A stretch of DNA of 64,000 bases from Mesonia oceanica. GTDB lineage: Bacteria > Bacteroidota > Bacteroidia > Flavobacteriales > Flavobacteriaceae. The notes beneath the pieces were generated by a model, which saw only the letters and a list, made by a program, of their open reading frames with translations, had not been told where the DNA came from and did not search any database. The stretch is taken from positions 107,113 through 171,112 of the forward strand of contig NZ_CABVMM010000012.1 in the NCBI RefSeq assembly GCF_902499555.1, read 5' to 3'. Made by a program: the position numbers and the translations under genes. Below, in pieces: positions 34,823 through 42,817 of the stretch. Within the stretch, counting starts at the first letter, position 1, and each line of letters starts with the position of its first letter.

Positions 34823-35395
34823 ATGAAAAAACATCTCCTATTTATACTTAGCATTTTAGCTATTAGCTATTCCAATGCTCAAGACACTCAAAAAAACTCA
34901 GCAAGCGTTGAAGAATCCATAGTTGGAGTTCAATTAGGAATAATTGGAGTCTCCGGTTTCTATGAAGCTAAACTAGCCAATAATTGGACATTAAGAGGAG
35001 AATTGGGTTTATCCGGAAATTTAACTATTGTCGTAGACGGCGATAATGATTTTTATGCTCAACCAGAAATAGCTTTTTCACCTCGTTATTATTATAATTT
35101 AAAAAGAAGAGCAAAACAAGGAAAAAATATTGCGAACAACAGCGCGAATTTTTTAACCTTATCTAATAGGTATAATCCAGATTGGTTTTCAGTTTTTAAT
35201 GATAACGATAGAAATCTATCATCAAGTTTATCAAGTATTCTAATGTGGGGGCTTAGAAGAAGCTATGGTAAACATTTTCATTTAGAATTTGCCGCAGGAC
35301 TTGGCTATTATAAAGAAATTGACTTAAAACCGTATATGAAAGACGATTCCGGGGTTTACCCAGCATTAGATTTTAGGATAGGTTATCAATTTTAA
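34823..35395 (+). CDS. Hypothetical outer-membrane beta-barrel-like protein
   Basis: A 190-residue protein with a signal peptide (ending YSNAQ). The mature part has strands typical of small barrels (VGVQLGIIGVSGFYEAKL, TLRGELGLSG, SPRYYYNLKRRAK, HLEFAAGLGYYKE) and ends in an aromatic residue, YQF. No ligand or enzyme motif is seen. It follows the DUF721 stop directly and is closed by a strong terminator shared with ndk. Confidence 0.65.
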   Translation: MKKHLLFILSILAISYSNAQDTQKNSASVEESIVGVQLGIIGVSGFYEAKLANNWTLRGELGLSGNLTIVVDGDNDFYAQPEIAFSPRYYYNLKRRAKQGKNIANNSANFLTLSNRYNPDWFSVFNDNDRNLSSSLSSILMWGLRRSYGKHFHLEFAAGLGYYKEIDLKPYMKDDSGVYPALDFRIGYQF

Positions 35396-35410
35396 CTCTT
35401 TTACCAAAAC

Positions 35411-35444
35411 AAAAAACCCGTTAGATTTCTCTAACGGGTTTTTT
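35411..35444. terminator. Bidirectional terminator between the beta-barrel gene and ndk
   Basis: Perfect arms AAAAAACCCGTTAGA and TCTAACGGGTTTTTT around a short loop, with A and T runs outside. It lies between two convergent genes and serves both. Confidence 0.9.
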
Positions 35445-35463
35445 AAATTATAAGGTAATTTAA

Positions 35464-35883
35464 TTAAAAATGCTCTCTTCCTGCAAAGTGGAAAGCTGCT
35501 TCAATTTCTGCATTTTCATCACTATCACTTCCATGAACCGCATTTTCTCCAAGAGAAGTTGCATATTTTTTTCTAATGGTTCCTTCAGCCGCATCTTCAG
35601 GATTGGTAGCTCCAATTAAAGTTCTGAAGTCTTCCACTGCATTTTCTTTTTCAAGAACAGCAGCCACTATAGGTCCGCGGGTCATAAATTCTACTAATTC
35701 ACCAAAAAACGGACGCTCTTTATGTACAGCGTAAAATTCTTCAGCGTCTCTAGTAGTCATTTGGGTTAGTTTCATTGCAACGATTCTAAATCCAGAAGCG
35801 GTAATTTGTTCTAAAATTGCTCCAATATGGCCATTCTCAACCGCATCAGGCTTAATCATTGTAAAAGTTCTATTTCCTGCCAT
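35464..35883 (-). CDS. ndk: Nucleoside diphosphate kinase
   Basis: Transfers the gamma-phosphate between nucleoside triphosphates and diphosphates through a phospho-histidine. The start is the ATG at 35883 giving [15 protein letters not shown]; the frame extends 12 codons further upstream, but that stretch is not conserved-looking and contains the promoter box. The protein has 139 residues, the usual size. The active-site region [15 protein letters not shown] is intact. It is a single gene. Confidence 0.96.
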   Translation of the reverse strand: MAGNRTFTMIKPDAVENGHIGAILEQITASGFRIVAMKLTQMTTRDAEEFYAVHKERPFFGELVEFMTRGPIVAAVLEKENAVEDFRTLIGATNPEDAAEGTIRKKYATSLGENAVHGSDSDENAEIEAAFHFAGREHF

Positions 35884-35906
35884 GGTAATCTTTTTAAATT
35901 TTGCTG

Positions 35907-35914
35907 CAAAAATA
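35907..35914 (-). promoter_or_regulatory. Promoter -7 box for ndk, TATTTTTG
   Basis: Read on the minus strand this matches TAnnTTTG exactly, 23 bases upstream of the chosen ndk ATG. It supports the shorter start. Confidence 0.5.
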
Positions 35915-35998
35915 AGCAAAACATCTGCAAAACCTAAACTTATAGGGCTTTAATAAAACTAAAAAGAAATTTATATATAAATTGTATCTTCGTGGGCT

Positions 35999-37021
35999 AT
36001 GAATTCAACCGAAATAAAAGAACTAAAATCACTATTGGCACAACCCAAAAAAATAGTGATTATTCCGCATAAAAATCCAGATGGTGATGCTATTGGCTCA
36101 ACCTTGGGTTTGTATCATTATCTAAAAAGTCAAAACCACGAGGCAGTAGTGGTAACTCCTAACGATTATCCCGATTTTTTAAAATGGGTTCCCGGCGAAA
36201 AGGAAATTGTCAATTTTGAGCAAAAAAACGATCAGGCTAAAAAGTTTATTAGCGAAGCTGAGCTTATTTTCACGTTAGACTTCAATCACTTTTCGCGTAC
36301 CGGTCAAGTTGAAGAAATCCTCAACAATACCAACACTACTTATGTCATGATAGACCATCATCAGCAACCTGATGATTATGCTAAATTTACCTATAGTGAT
36401 GTAAGTTGTTCTTCTACCTGCGAAATGGTTTATCATTTTTTAGGGATGTTAGAAGCTACAGCGCAGATTACTCCTGAAATTGCCAGTTGTTTGTATTTGG
36501 GAATTATGACCGACACCGGATCTTTCCGATTTCCTTCTACCACGAGTACTACCCATCGTGTGATTGCAGATTTAATTGATAAAGGGGCAAAGAACAGTGA
36601 AATTCATCAGCAAACTTTTGATACCAATTCCTACAACAGGATGCAATTATTGGGAGTGGCTTTAAATAATATGAAAATTTTACCTCACTATCATACCGCC
36701 TACATTACTTTATCACAAAAAGAACTGGACGATCACAATTTTAAAAAGGGAGATACCGAAGGTTTCGTCAATTATAGCCTTGGGATAAAAGGAATAATTT
36801 TTGCCGCAATATTTATAGAAAATGAAGCCGAAAAAATTATTAAAATATCGTTACGTTCTAAGGGAGATTTTAATGTAAATGAATTTGCCCGAAAGCATTT
36901 TGAGGGTGGCGGACATATTAACGCGGCCGGAGGAAGAAGCTTGATGAGTTTGGAAGAAACCCAACAACATTTTGAGGAACTGCTATCCAATTATGAAAAA
37001 GAACTGAATTATGAAGATTAA
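35999..37021 (+). CDS. nrnA: DHH-family oligoribonuclease/PAP phosphatase (NrnA-like)
   Basis: A 340-residue DHH/DHHA1 phosphoesterase that degrades very short RNAs (nanoRNA) and/or dephosphorylates pAp. The four metal motifs are visible: HKNPDGDAIGS, LDFNHFSR, MIDHHQQPD and GIMTDTGSFRFP. The DHHA1 domain ends with FEGGGHINAAGG. It overlaps gldI by 11 bases, so the two are co-expressed. A near-consensus box TATCTTCG lies just upstream. Confidence 0.93.
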   Translation: MNSTEIKELKSLLAQPKKIVIIPHKNPDGDAIGSTLGLYHYLKSQNHEAVVVTPNDYPDFLKWVPGEKEIVNFEQKNDQAKKFISEAELIFTLDFNHFSRTGQVEEILNNTNTTYVMIDHHQQPDDYAKFTYSDVSCSSTCEMVYHFLGMLEATAQITPEIASCLYLGIMTDTGSFRFPSTTSTTHRVIADLIDKGAKNSEIHQQTFDTNSYNRMQLLGVALNNMKILPHYHTAYITLSQKELDDHNFKKGDTEGFVNYSLGIKGIIFAAIFIENEAEKIIKISLRSKGDFNVNEFARKHFEGGGHINAAGGRSLMSLEETQQHFEELLSNYEKELNYED

Positions 37022-37577
37022 ATTTTTAAGTCTAATTATTATAGCTGCTACACTTTTTAGCTGCAAAACTCCAGAACCACGAAAACCTGTTTCACGCTCT
37101 TCCGGCTCTTTTATAAAAGAATCTATAAAAAGAAACCAGAAATTGGTTGCCAAAGAAGAAAAAAGGATTTCAGAAATTATTCAAAAAGATTCCATTCATA
37201 ATTATATTTCTTCCACTAATGGTTTTTGGTATTATTACAATACTAAAATTGAAAAAGATACGCTTACCCCTGATTTTGGAGATTTAGTTAACTTTGAATA
37301 TGATATTTCTACCTTAGAAGGAACTCCTATTTACAGCAGGAAAGAAATGGGAGGAAGGGAATATAAAATAGACCAAGAAAATGTATTTAATGGTTTACGC
37401 CAAGGTTTAAAATTAATGAAAGAAGGAGAAACAGTTACCTTTTTATTTCCTTCGCACAAAGCCTTTGGTTATTATGGCGATACTCAAAAAATTGGTAGGA
37501 ATGTACCTATACGTTCTACCATTACTTTAAATAAAATCACGGAAAGTGATTCCCTAACTAAAAATAATTTAAACTAG
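37011..37577 (+). CDS. gldI: Gliding motility lipoprotein GldI, FKBP-type prolyl isomerase
   Basis: A 188-residue lipoprotein (LFSC, Cys18) with a helical linker and a C-terminal FKBP domain (FGDLVNFEYDISTLEGTPIY, then KEGETVTFLFPSHKAFGYYG). The pattern fits GldI, which is needed for gliding in Flavobacterium and probably helps fold envelope parts of the motility and T9SS machinery. Its presence agrees with the two T9SS substrates encoded in this window. It lies between nrnA and a second prolyl isomerase gene. Confidence 0.9.
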   Translation: MKIKFLSLIIIAATLFSCKTPEPRKPVSRSSGSFIKESIKRNQKLVAKEEKRISEIIQKDSIHNYISSTNGFWYYYNTKIEKDTLTPDFGDLVNFEYDISTLEGTPIYSRKEMGGREYKIDQENVFNGLRQGLKLMKEGETVTFLFPSHKAFGYYGDTQKIGRNVPIRSTITLNKITESDSLTKNNLN

Positions 37578-37587
37578 AATTAAAACC

Positions 37588-38643
37588 ATGAAAAAACAAA
37601 CATTAATCCTGCTTTTCGCAGTTGTTTTAAGTGCTTTTGCTTGTCAAAAACAGGCTTATCCAGATTTAGGAGACGGTCTTTATGCCGAATTTAAAACTAA
37701 CAAAGGTACTTTTGTTACTGAACTCTTTTACAAAGCCGCTCCCTTAACAGTAGCTAATTTTGTTTCATTAGCAGAAGGAACCAATGAAAATGTAGATTCT
37801 ACCTACAAAGGTAAAAAATACTATAACGGACTTACCTTTCACAGAGTTGTCAAAGATTTTATGATTCAAGGAGGAGATCCACAAGGAACTGGCCAAGGTG
37901 GACCGGGATATAAATTCCCAGATGAGTTTAACGATACGCTTGTTCACGATTCTAAAGGAATACTTTCTATGGCTAATGCCGGACCGGGAACTAACGGAAG
38001 TCAGTTTTTTATTACTTTAAAACCAACTCCTTTTTTAAACAACAAGCATTCTGTGTTTGGTGAAGTAGTAAAAGGTCAAGATGTGGTAGATTCTATTGGA
38101 AATATAGAAGTAGCTCAACGAAGTAAACCTACAGAAGATGTAGTGATGGAAGAAGTGAACATTATTAGAAAAGGAAAAGACGCCAAATCTTTTGATGCCC
38201 CTATGGTTTTTAAACAGGAAATCAATAAAGAGGAAGAAAGAAAAGCTGCCAAAAAAGCCGAATTAGAAAATGAATTGAATAATCTAGGCGAAGGTTATGA
38301 AAAAACAGAAAGCGGTTTACGTTATAAAATAATGGAAACCAATGAAGAAGGTGAATCTCCCAAACGTGGACAAAATGTAAAAGTTCATTACACCGGTACT
38401 TTAACCGATGGTACTAAATTTGACTCTTCGTATGATAGAGATCAGCCCATTGAATTTCCTGTAGGAACCGGACGTGTAATTCCAGGATGGGACGAAGGGA
38501 TTATGTTGCTAAAAACAGGTGAAAAAGCACGTTTCATCATTCCTCCATATTTAGGTTACGGAGAACGTGGGGCTGGTGGCGGACTTATTCCTTCAAATGC
38601 TATTCTAATTTTTGATGTTGAATTAGTTAGTGTTGGAAAATAA
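37588..38643 (+). CDS. Cyclophilin-FKBP fusion prolyl isomerase lipoprotein
   Basis: A 351-residue lipoprotein (lipobox AFAC) with two different isomerase domains. About residues 28-195 are a cyclophilin (NGLTFHRVVKDFMIQGGDP, then NGSQFFITLKPTPFLNNKH). About 240-350 are an FKBP (KVHYTGTLTDGTKFDSSYDR, VIPGWDEGI, YLGYGERGAGG). A charged helix (KEEERKAAKKAELENEL) links them. It probably acts as an envelope folding factor, ten bases downstream of gldI. Confidence 0.94.
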   Translation: MKKQTLILLFAVVLSAFACQKQAYPDLGDGLYAEFKTNKGTFVTELFYKAAPLTVANFVSLAEGTNENVDSTYKGKKYYNGLTFHRVVKDFMIQGGDPQGTGQGGPGYKFPDEFNDTLVHDSKGILSMANAGPGTNGSQFFITLKPTPFLNNKHSVFGEVVKGQDVVDSIGNIEVAQRSKPTEDVVMEEVNIIRKGKDAKSFDAPMVFKQEINKEEERKAAKKAELENELNNLGEGYEKTESGLRYKIMETNEEGESPKRGQNVKVHYTGTLTDGTKFDSSYDRDQPIEFPVGTGRVIPGWDEGIMLLKTGEKARFIIPPYLGYGERGAGGGLIPSNAILIFDVELVSVGK

Positions 38644-38664
38644 GTACATAAGATAGAATAAAAA

Positions 38665-38695
38665 GAAAACCCTCATCAATTTGATGGGGGTTTTC
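38665..38695 (+). terminator. Rho-independent terminator after the prolyl isomerase operon
   Basis: Arms GAAAACCCTCATCA and TGATGGGGGTTTTC, with one G-U pair and a three-base loop, followed by a pyrimidine-rich tail. It lies between the convergent isomerase and csbD genes. Confidence 0.8.
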
Positions 38696-38723
38696 TCTCT
38701 TTCATAGCAATCTTGAAGGTTTC

Positions 38724-38909
38724 TTATAAACTTTCAATTTCCTTTTTCAATTCTTCCTTAGATTTTCCTGTTTTCTCTTGTAGGCGACCAAGCATCTCAT
38801 CGAATTTTCCTTCTGAAAAAGTTACATCATCATCAGACACTTCTCCATACTTTTGCTTAAATTTCCCTTTTACTTGGTTCCATTTTCCTTCTAATTCCAT
38901 CTTGTTCAT
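38724..38909 (-). CDS. CsbD-family stress protein
   Basis: A 61-residue highly charged protein with the CsbD pattern MELEGKWNQVKGKFKQKYGE followed by GRLQEKTGKSKEELKKEIE. CsbD proteins are general-stress-induced in several bacteria; the mechanism is unknown. It is transcribed alone, divergent from the phytase-like lipoprotein. Confidence 0.9.
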   Translation of the reverse strand: MNKMELEGKWNQVKGKFKQKYGEVSDDDVTFSEGKFDEMLGRLQEKTGKSKEELKKEIESL

Positions 38910-38966
38910 AGTTTTTTGTTTTAGTGGTTTTACAATAGTAAATTTACGCCTAAATAACCTCCTGCT

Positions 38967-40124
38967 ATGCTAAAGGATTCCCATTTTTCTCTTAATGCTT
39001 TGTTATTTTATTGTTTTCAAAAATTTAAGCCTCTTTCTTTAATTATTTTATGTTGTGCTTTATGGAGTTGTGGGGCAGGAAAAGCGTCCAAATCGGCAAT
39101 TATTCAATTCAATTACTTAGATGATTATATTATCCCGGAAAATTTATATTTTGAAAACACGGAGATAGGCGGACTTAGCGGAATCGATTTTGATGGTGAA
39201 AACTATTATGTGGTTTGCGATAATTCTTCCAAGCCAAGATTTTATCAAATTCAAATCAAAACCCATCAGGAAAAAATTGATACGATAATTTTTGATAAGC
39301 TTATTCAACTTCAACATAAAAGTGATTTTATAAAAAAGAATAAATTCGACTTAGAATCAATATTGTTTAATGCTGAAAAAAATCAATTTGTTTTAAGTAG
39401 TGAAGGTTCCATAAAAAATAAGAAAAATCCTTCCATAATTACTGTCGATGCTGAAGGTAATTATCTTTCTCATTACCCACTTCCCTCCTATTTTAAAGTT
39501 GAAGGAAAGCAGCAACCAAGGAGTAACCGAGTTTTTGAAAGCCTATCCCACGCAATCCATAAAAAAGGAATATGGACGGCTACTGAATTTCCGTTAACCG
39601 AAGACGGCCCTAAACCTAAACTCTATCGAACAAAATCACCGGTAAGGTTCACCTTTTTCAATGAAAAACAAGAAGCAGAATTTCAGTTTTCTTATTTATT
39701 AGCTCCTATTCAAAAAATTCCTTACCTCCCCTTTTCTATTAATGGAGTAACCGATATCTTAGAAATTGCCCCAAAACAATTTTTAGTGCTGGAGCGGGCT
39801 TTTTCTGCCGGAAGGGGAAACAGAACTTATTCGGGTTTATTATTTCTAGCAGATGCGTCTAAAGCTACCAACACTTTGGATGTGGAACATTTGAAAGGAA
39901 AAATGAAAAAAGAAATTCGACCGGCAGAAAAAAAATTGGTATTCAACTTTAAACAAATTAGAAAAAAACTTCAAGGAAAAAGAATTGATAATTTGGAAGG
40001 AATTTGTTTTGGTCCCAAGCTTCCCAATGGCAATTCTACTATTTTTGTGATCTCTGATAATAACTTTAATAGTTTTGCGCCTCACCTCAATCAAGTAATT
40101 TGGTTAGAAATGGTTTGGAAATAA
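38967..40124 (+). CDS. Esterase-like/phytase-like lipoprotein
   Basis: The protein has 385 residues from the first ATG. A hydrophobic segment ending ILCCALWSC suggests a lipoprotein with Cys at about residue 35; the N-terminal part before it is unusually long, so a later TTG or similar start is possible. The mature part matches the esterase-like activity of phytase family: IGGLSGIDFDGENYYVVCDN, FDLESILFN, ESLSHAIHKKGIWTATE, LVLERAFSAGRG and IDNLEGICFG. A beta-propeller that binds or hydrolyses phosphate esters is expected. Confidence 0.75.
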   Translation: MLKDSHFSLNALLFYCFQKFKPLSLIILCCALWSCGAGKASKSAIIQFNYLDDYIIPENLYFENTEIGGLSGIDFDGENYYVVCDNSSKPRFYQIQIKTHQEKIDTIIFDKLIQLQHKSDFIKKNKFDLESILFNAEKNQFVLSSEGSIKNKKNPSIITVDAEGNYLSHYPLPSYFKVEGKQQPRSNRVFESLSHAIHKKGIWTATEFPLTEDGPKPKLYRTKSPVRFTFFNEKQEAEFQFSYLLAPIQKIPYLPFSINGVTDILEIAPKQFLVLERAFSAGRGNRTYSGLLFLADASKATNTLDVEHLKGKMKKEIRPAEKKLVFNFKQIRKKLQGKRIDNLEGICFGPKLPNGNSTIFVISDNNFNSFAPHLNQVIWLEMVWK

Positions 40125-40189
40125 TTTAAGTTTCCTTTAATGAGAAGTTGCCAACTAATGGTTAACTTTAGTTCAACTAAAAATAAAAA

Positions 40190-40756
40190 ATGAAATATTT
40201 ATCCTGTATTATCGTATTGTGCTGCTTAGTAAGTTGTAAGGAGCAACAAAAGGAAAAAGAGAAAGAAGAAGAAATGGCCACTATGGAAGCAGATATTGAT
40301 TTTAAACCTACAGATACGACGGTTTATTACTTTATAAGACACGCTGAAAAAAACCGAAAAGCCAATACCAACGATCCTCATTTATTATCGGTTGGAATGC
40401 GACGTGCCAACCATTGGGCAAAAGTGCTAAAAGATAAAGATATTGAAATGGTTTACAGCACCAATTACCAGCGAACCCTTGAAACTGCTCGCCCTACTGC
40501 TGAGCAAGCCAATGTGAAAATCGAACTTTATAAAGCCAACCACTTATATAGTAAAGACTTTCAGGAAAAAACCGCAGGAAAAAATGTGTTGATTGTTGGA
40601 CATCAAGATACCACACCTCAATTCATCAATAAAATTTTAAAGAAAAAGAAATATAAACGAATTGCCGATGATGAAAATTCAGAATTATATACGGTAACTA
40701 TTTATCCTAATGGCGAGAAAACGAGTAAGGTAAAAAAATACCCACTAGCGGAATAG
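40190..40756 (+). CDS. Histidine phosphatase lipoprotein
   Basis: A 188-residue lipoprotein (LVSC, Cys16) with a histidine phosphatase core: the catalytic His in YFIRHAEK, the YSTNYQRTLETA segment with its Arg, and the second His in VGHQDT. It is an exported phosphomonoesterase of unknown substrate. It lies 65 bases after the phytase-like gene, so the two may form a surface phosphate-acquisition pair; this is inferred. Confidence 0.88.
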   Translation: MKYLSCIIVLCCLVSCKEQQKEKEKEEEMATMEADIDFKPTDTTVYYFIRHAEKNRKANTNDPHLLSVGMRRANHWAKVLKDKDIEMVYSTNYQRTLETARPTAEQANVKIELYKANHLYSKDFQEKTAGKNVLIVGHQDTTPQFINKILKKKKYKRIADDENSELYTVTIYPNGEKTSKVKKYPLAE

Positions 40757-40829
40757 GCTTTTCCTTTCGTCATAATTTGAAAGGAATAACAAATCTTTCG
40801 ATTTGAGTTTCAATTTAAAAAGATGGCTC

Positions 40830-40846
40830 TCTGCCTCAAAGGCAGA
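40830..40846. repeat. Short perfect hairpin TCTGCCT/AGGCAGA
   Basis: A 7-bp perfect stem with a three-base loop in the 145-base gap between two convergent genes. There is no T run, so it is a palindromic relic or a weak terminator. Confidence 0.4.
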
Positions 40847-40901
40847 CAGAATTTAGTGGAATGAAAACTAACATTACCTAAAACCTATTCTATTTCCTAA
40901 T

Positions 40902-41714
40902 TTATCCACACTTCCTGTCTAAGACTTCTACTTTTATGTCTTTATTTTCAATTGTGGAATAAAGCTCTAGTTCACCTTTTTCAAATAGTTCATCTAACTC
41001 ATTTAGTTTAGGTGAACTTCCCTTTTTAGGAGTATAATTTTTATAATCTACAAAACGGATTCCCTCTACTTCTCTAGGGTTTATTGCTTCCCTAAAACGC
41101 ATTCCTCCCCCATTTGTTTCATAAGAATAAGCTAAATAATCTACTTTGTAGGTATTTTTATTTACCCAATAAATATAGGTATCGTGATAATCTTCTCCGC
41201 CTCCTTGTTTTTTAAAATTCACCTGAATTTCATCATAAGCTTTTCCCTGAATACTATCTTCAGCAATTAATTCTTTTCGTACCGCCGGATCGTCCAAACC
41301 AAAAGGAAGTTGCACAAAATAATGCACGGAGTTAACTGAATTTTTATACTTATTCGCCATAGAATCCGGAAGTGTTTTTTGTTCTCCTTTTTCTTTATAA
41401 ATAAAACCCATATTGGTAATTATGCTTTCGGTTGGAGTTCCGGTAGAATCGGTTCTGCTTCTGGAAAGTTCAAACATTCCGCAGTTGCGTACACTTTTAT
41501 AAGCAGCATCCCTGAATTTAAATTCAATGGTTGCCGTTTCGTAGCGATGACCACCGGCAGAATCAATCACACGTTTAATGATTTCCGCTCCTTTGCCTCC
41601 ATCTTTTGGAGTAGTATCTTCTACTTTAACTTCTTCAACATTTTCTTGTTTAGGATCATTTTTACAAGCCCAAATAGTAAGAAGGACAAGGGCCAATAGA
41701 GTAATTTTTTTCAT
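40902..41714 (-). CDS. DUF6503 lipoprotein
   Basis: A 270-residue lipoprotein (TIWAC, Cys16). The DUF6503 pattern includes KRVIDSAGGHRYETATIEFKF, YFVQLPFGLDDPAV and YIYWVNKNTYKVDYLAYSY. The fold recalls LolA/LolB-like or outer-membrane lipoprotein-sorting beta-sheets, but the function is unknown. It is a single gene on the minus strand. Confidence 0.78.
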   Translation of the reverse strand: MKKITLLALVLLTIWACKNDPKQENVEEVKVEDTTPKDGGKGAEIIKRVIDSAGGHRYETATIEFKFRDAAYKSVRNCGMFELSRSRTDSTGTPTESIITNMGFIYKEKGEQKTLPDSMANKYKNSVNSVHYFVQLPFGLDDPAVRKELIAEDSIQGKAYDEIQVNFKKQGGGEDYHDTYIYWVNKNTYKVDYLAYSYETNGGGMRFREAINPREVEGIRFVDYKNYTPKKGSSPKLNELDELFEKGELELYSTIENKDIKVEVLDRKCG

Positions 41715-42181
41715 CGGGATTCTAATTTCTTACACAAATGTAATTAAATAATCGCTTTCAATACTGTCTTAAATATTATTACTGTTCATTTTTTCCATTG
41801 ATAAAAAAACGAACCAAACCCGCCTGCCGGACGGACAGGAAATCTAGACTTCCGAATCTTTATCTAAATTTTAGGAACTCCCCCAATATCCATTGAGATC
41901 AAACAGCTCAAAATTTTACGGAGTCTTCACTTCAAACCCGTAAGACGGCTGGCAGGTTTTACGATAAATTTTCGGTAGGCCATAAAAAAGCAAACTAAAA
42001 ACCAAACACTCCTTTGAATATCAATTATATAAATATCCAAAAGAAGTATTGAAAACATTTTGAGCTCAATTTAATTATTTCATCAATCTTCAAAATCTTG
42101 TAACAACAAAGTCTTAAAGAAGTCTTATATTACAGAAGAGTTATTCTAATTTGAAAAAAGCTTACTATTTTAGCAGCCACT
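41715..42181. other. 467-base non-coding stretch before smpB
   Basis: No credible gene is seen here. It contains a GC-richer patch CCTGCCGGACGGACAGG (41823-41839) and a hairpin CGTAAGAC/GTTTTACG (41939-41963, one G-U pair) around GGCTGGCAG. These GC patches resemble remains of intergenic palindromes. The rest is AT-rich. No tmRNA, tRNA or riboswitch was recognised. Confidence 0.6.
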
Positions 42182-42640
42182 ATGCAACAGAATAAGATTA
42201 ACATAAAAAATAGAAAGGCAAAATTTCAATACGAAATTCTTGATAAATATACCGCAGGTATAAAACTGGCAGGAACCGAAATTAAAGCCATACGAGAAGG
42301 TAAGGCCGGTATTGCCGAAAGCTTTTGCGAATTTCACCGAGGGGAATTATATGTGATTAATATGCACGTGGAAGAATATTCTCATGCCACGCATTTTAAT
42401 CACAATCCTAAAACTGAACGCAAACTTTTATTGAACAAGCAAGAACTTCGTAAACTGGAAAAACAAATTAACCAATCTGGTTTAACTATTATTCCGCTTC
42501 GTTTATTTATTAATGAACGTGGATTGGCCAAATTAGTGATAGCTCTTTGTAAAGGTAAAAAAACACACGACAAACGGGAAACCATTAAAGACCGTGAGAA
42601 CAAACGTCGTTTAGACCGAATTAAAAAAGAGTATAACTAA
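42182..42640 (+). CDS. smpB: SsrA-binding protein SmpB
   Basis: A 152-residue partner of tmRNA in trans-translation and ribosome rescue. Typical segments are NRKAKFQYEILDKYTAGIKLAGTEIKAIR (given here in part), ESFCEF, NHNPKTERKLLLNK and the basic C-terminal tail HDKRETIKDRENKRRLDRI. Its tmRNA partner is not in this window. It is a single gene. Confidence 0.96.
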   Translation: MQQNKINIKNRKAKFQYEILDKYTAGIKLAGTEIKAIREGKAGIAESFCEFHRGELYVINMHVEEYSHATHFNHNPKTERKLLLNKQELRKLEKQINQSGLTIIPLRLFINERGLAKLVIALCKGKKTHDKRETIKDRENKRRLDRIKKEYN

Positions 42641-42690
42641 AACCATTTTAAAAATTATATTATCGTATATAATCACATCAATTTTCACAT

Positions 42691-42750
42691 CTTCTGCGTT
42701 AAAAATCCTCGTCGTAGCTAAGGCTATGCCTACGTTTTTTTCCTTGAATA
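42691..42750. repeat. Intergenic repeat-like element with CGTAGCTAAGGC
   Basis: This stretch reads TCTGCGTTAAAAATCCTCG, then CGTCGTAGCTAAGGCTATGC, then CTACG and a T run. It includes a small stem AGGC/GCCT. The composition differs from its AT-rich surroundings. Similar stretches are remembered from other Flavobacteriia intergenic regions, so it may be a dispersed repeat. It could also act as a terminator for smpB because of the T run. Confidence 0.35.
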
Positions 42751-42817
42751 TGAAAAAATTAATAAGTGAATCCAATACGACATATAAAATCTAAAATGGT
42801 CTAAAAACCTATTCAAC

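Noticed and set aside
38713..38973. Plus-strand open frame over the csbD gene
   Set aside because: The minus-strand frame gives a clear CsbD protein. The plus frame is a Ser/Phe-rich shadow.
41905..42066. Inverted pair AGCTCAAAAT/ATTTTGAGCT spaced by about 140 bases
   Set aside because: A ten-base match in AT-rich DNA at this distance is expected by chance, and the flanks do not extend the match.
41715..42181. Possible tmRNA next to smpB
   Set aside because: No tRNA-like ends, no Ala-type acceptor and no tag-peptide frame could be found in the gap.
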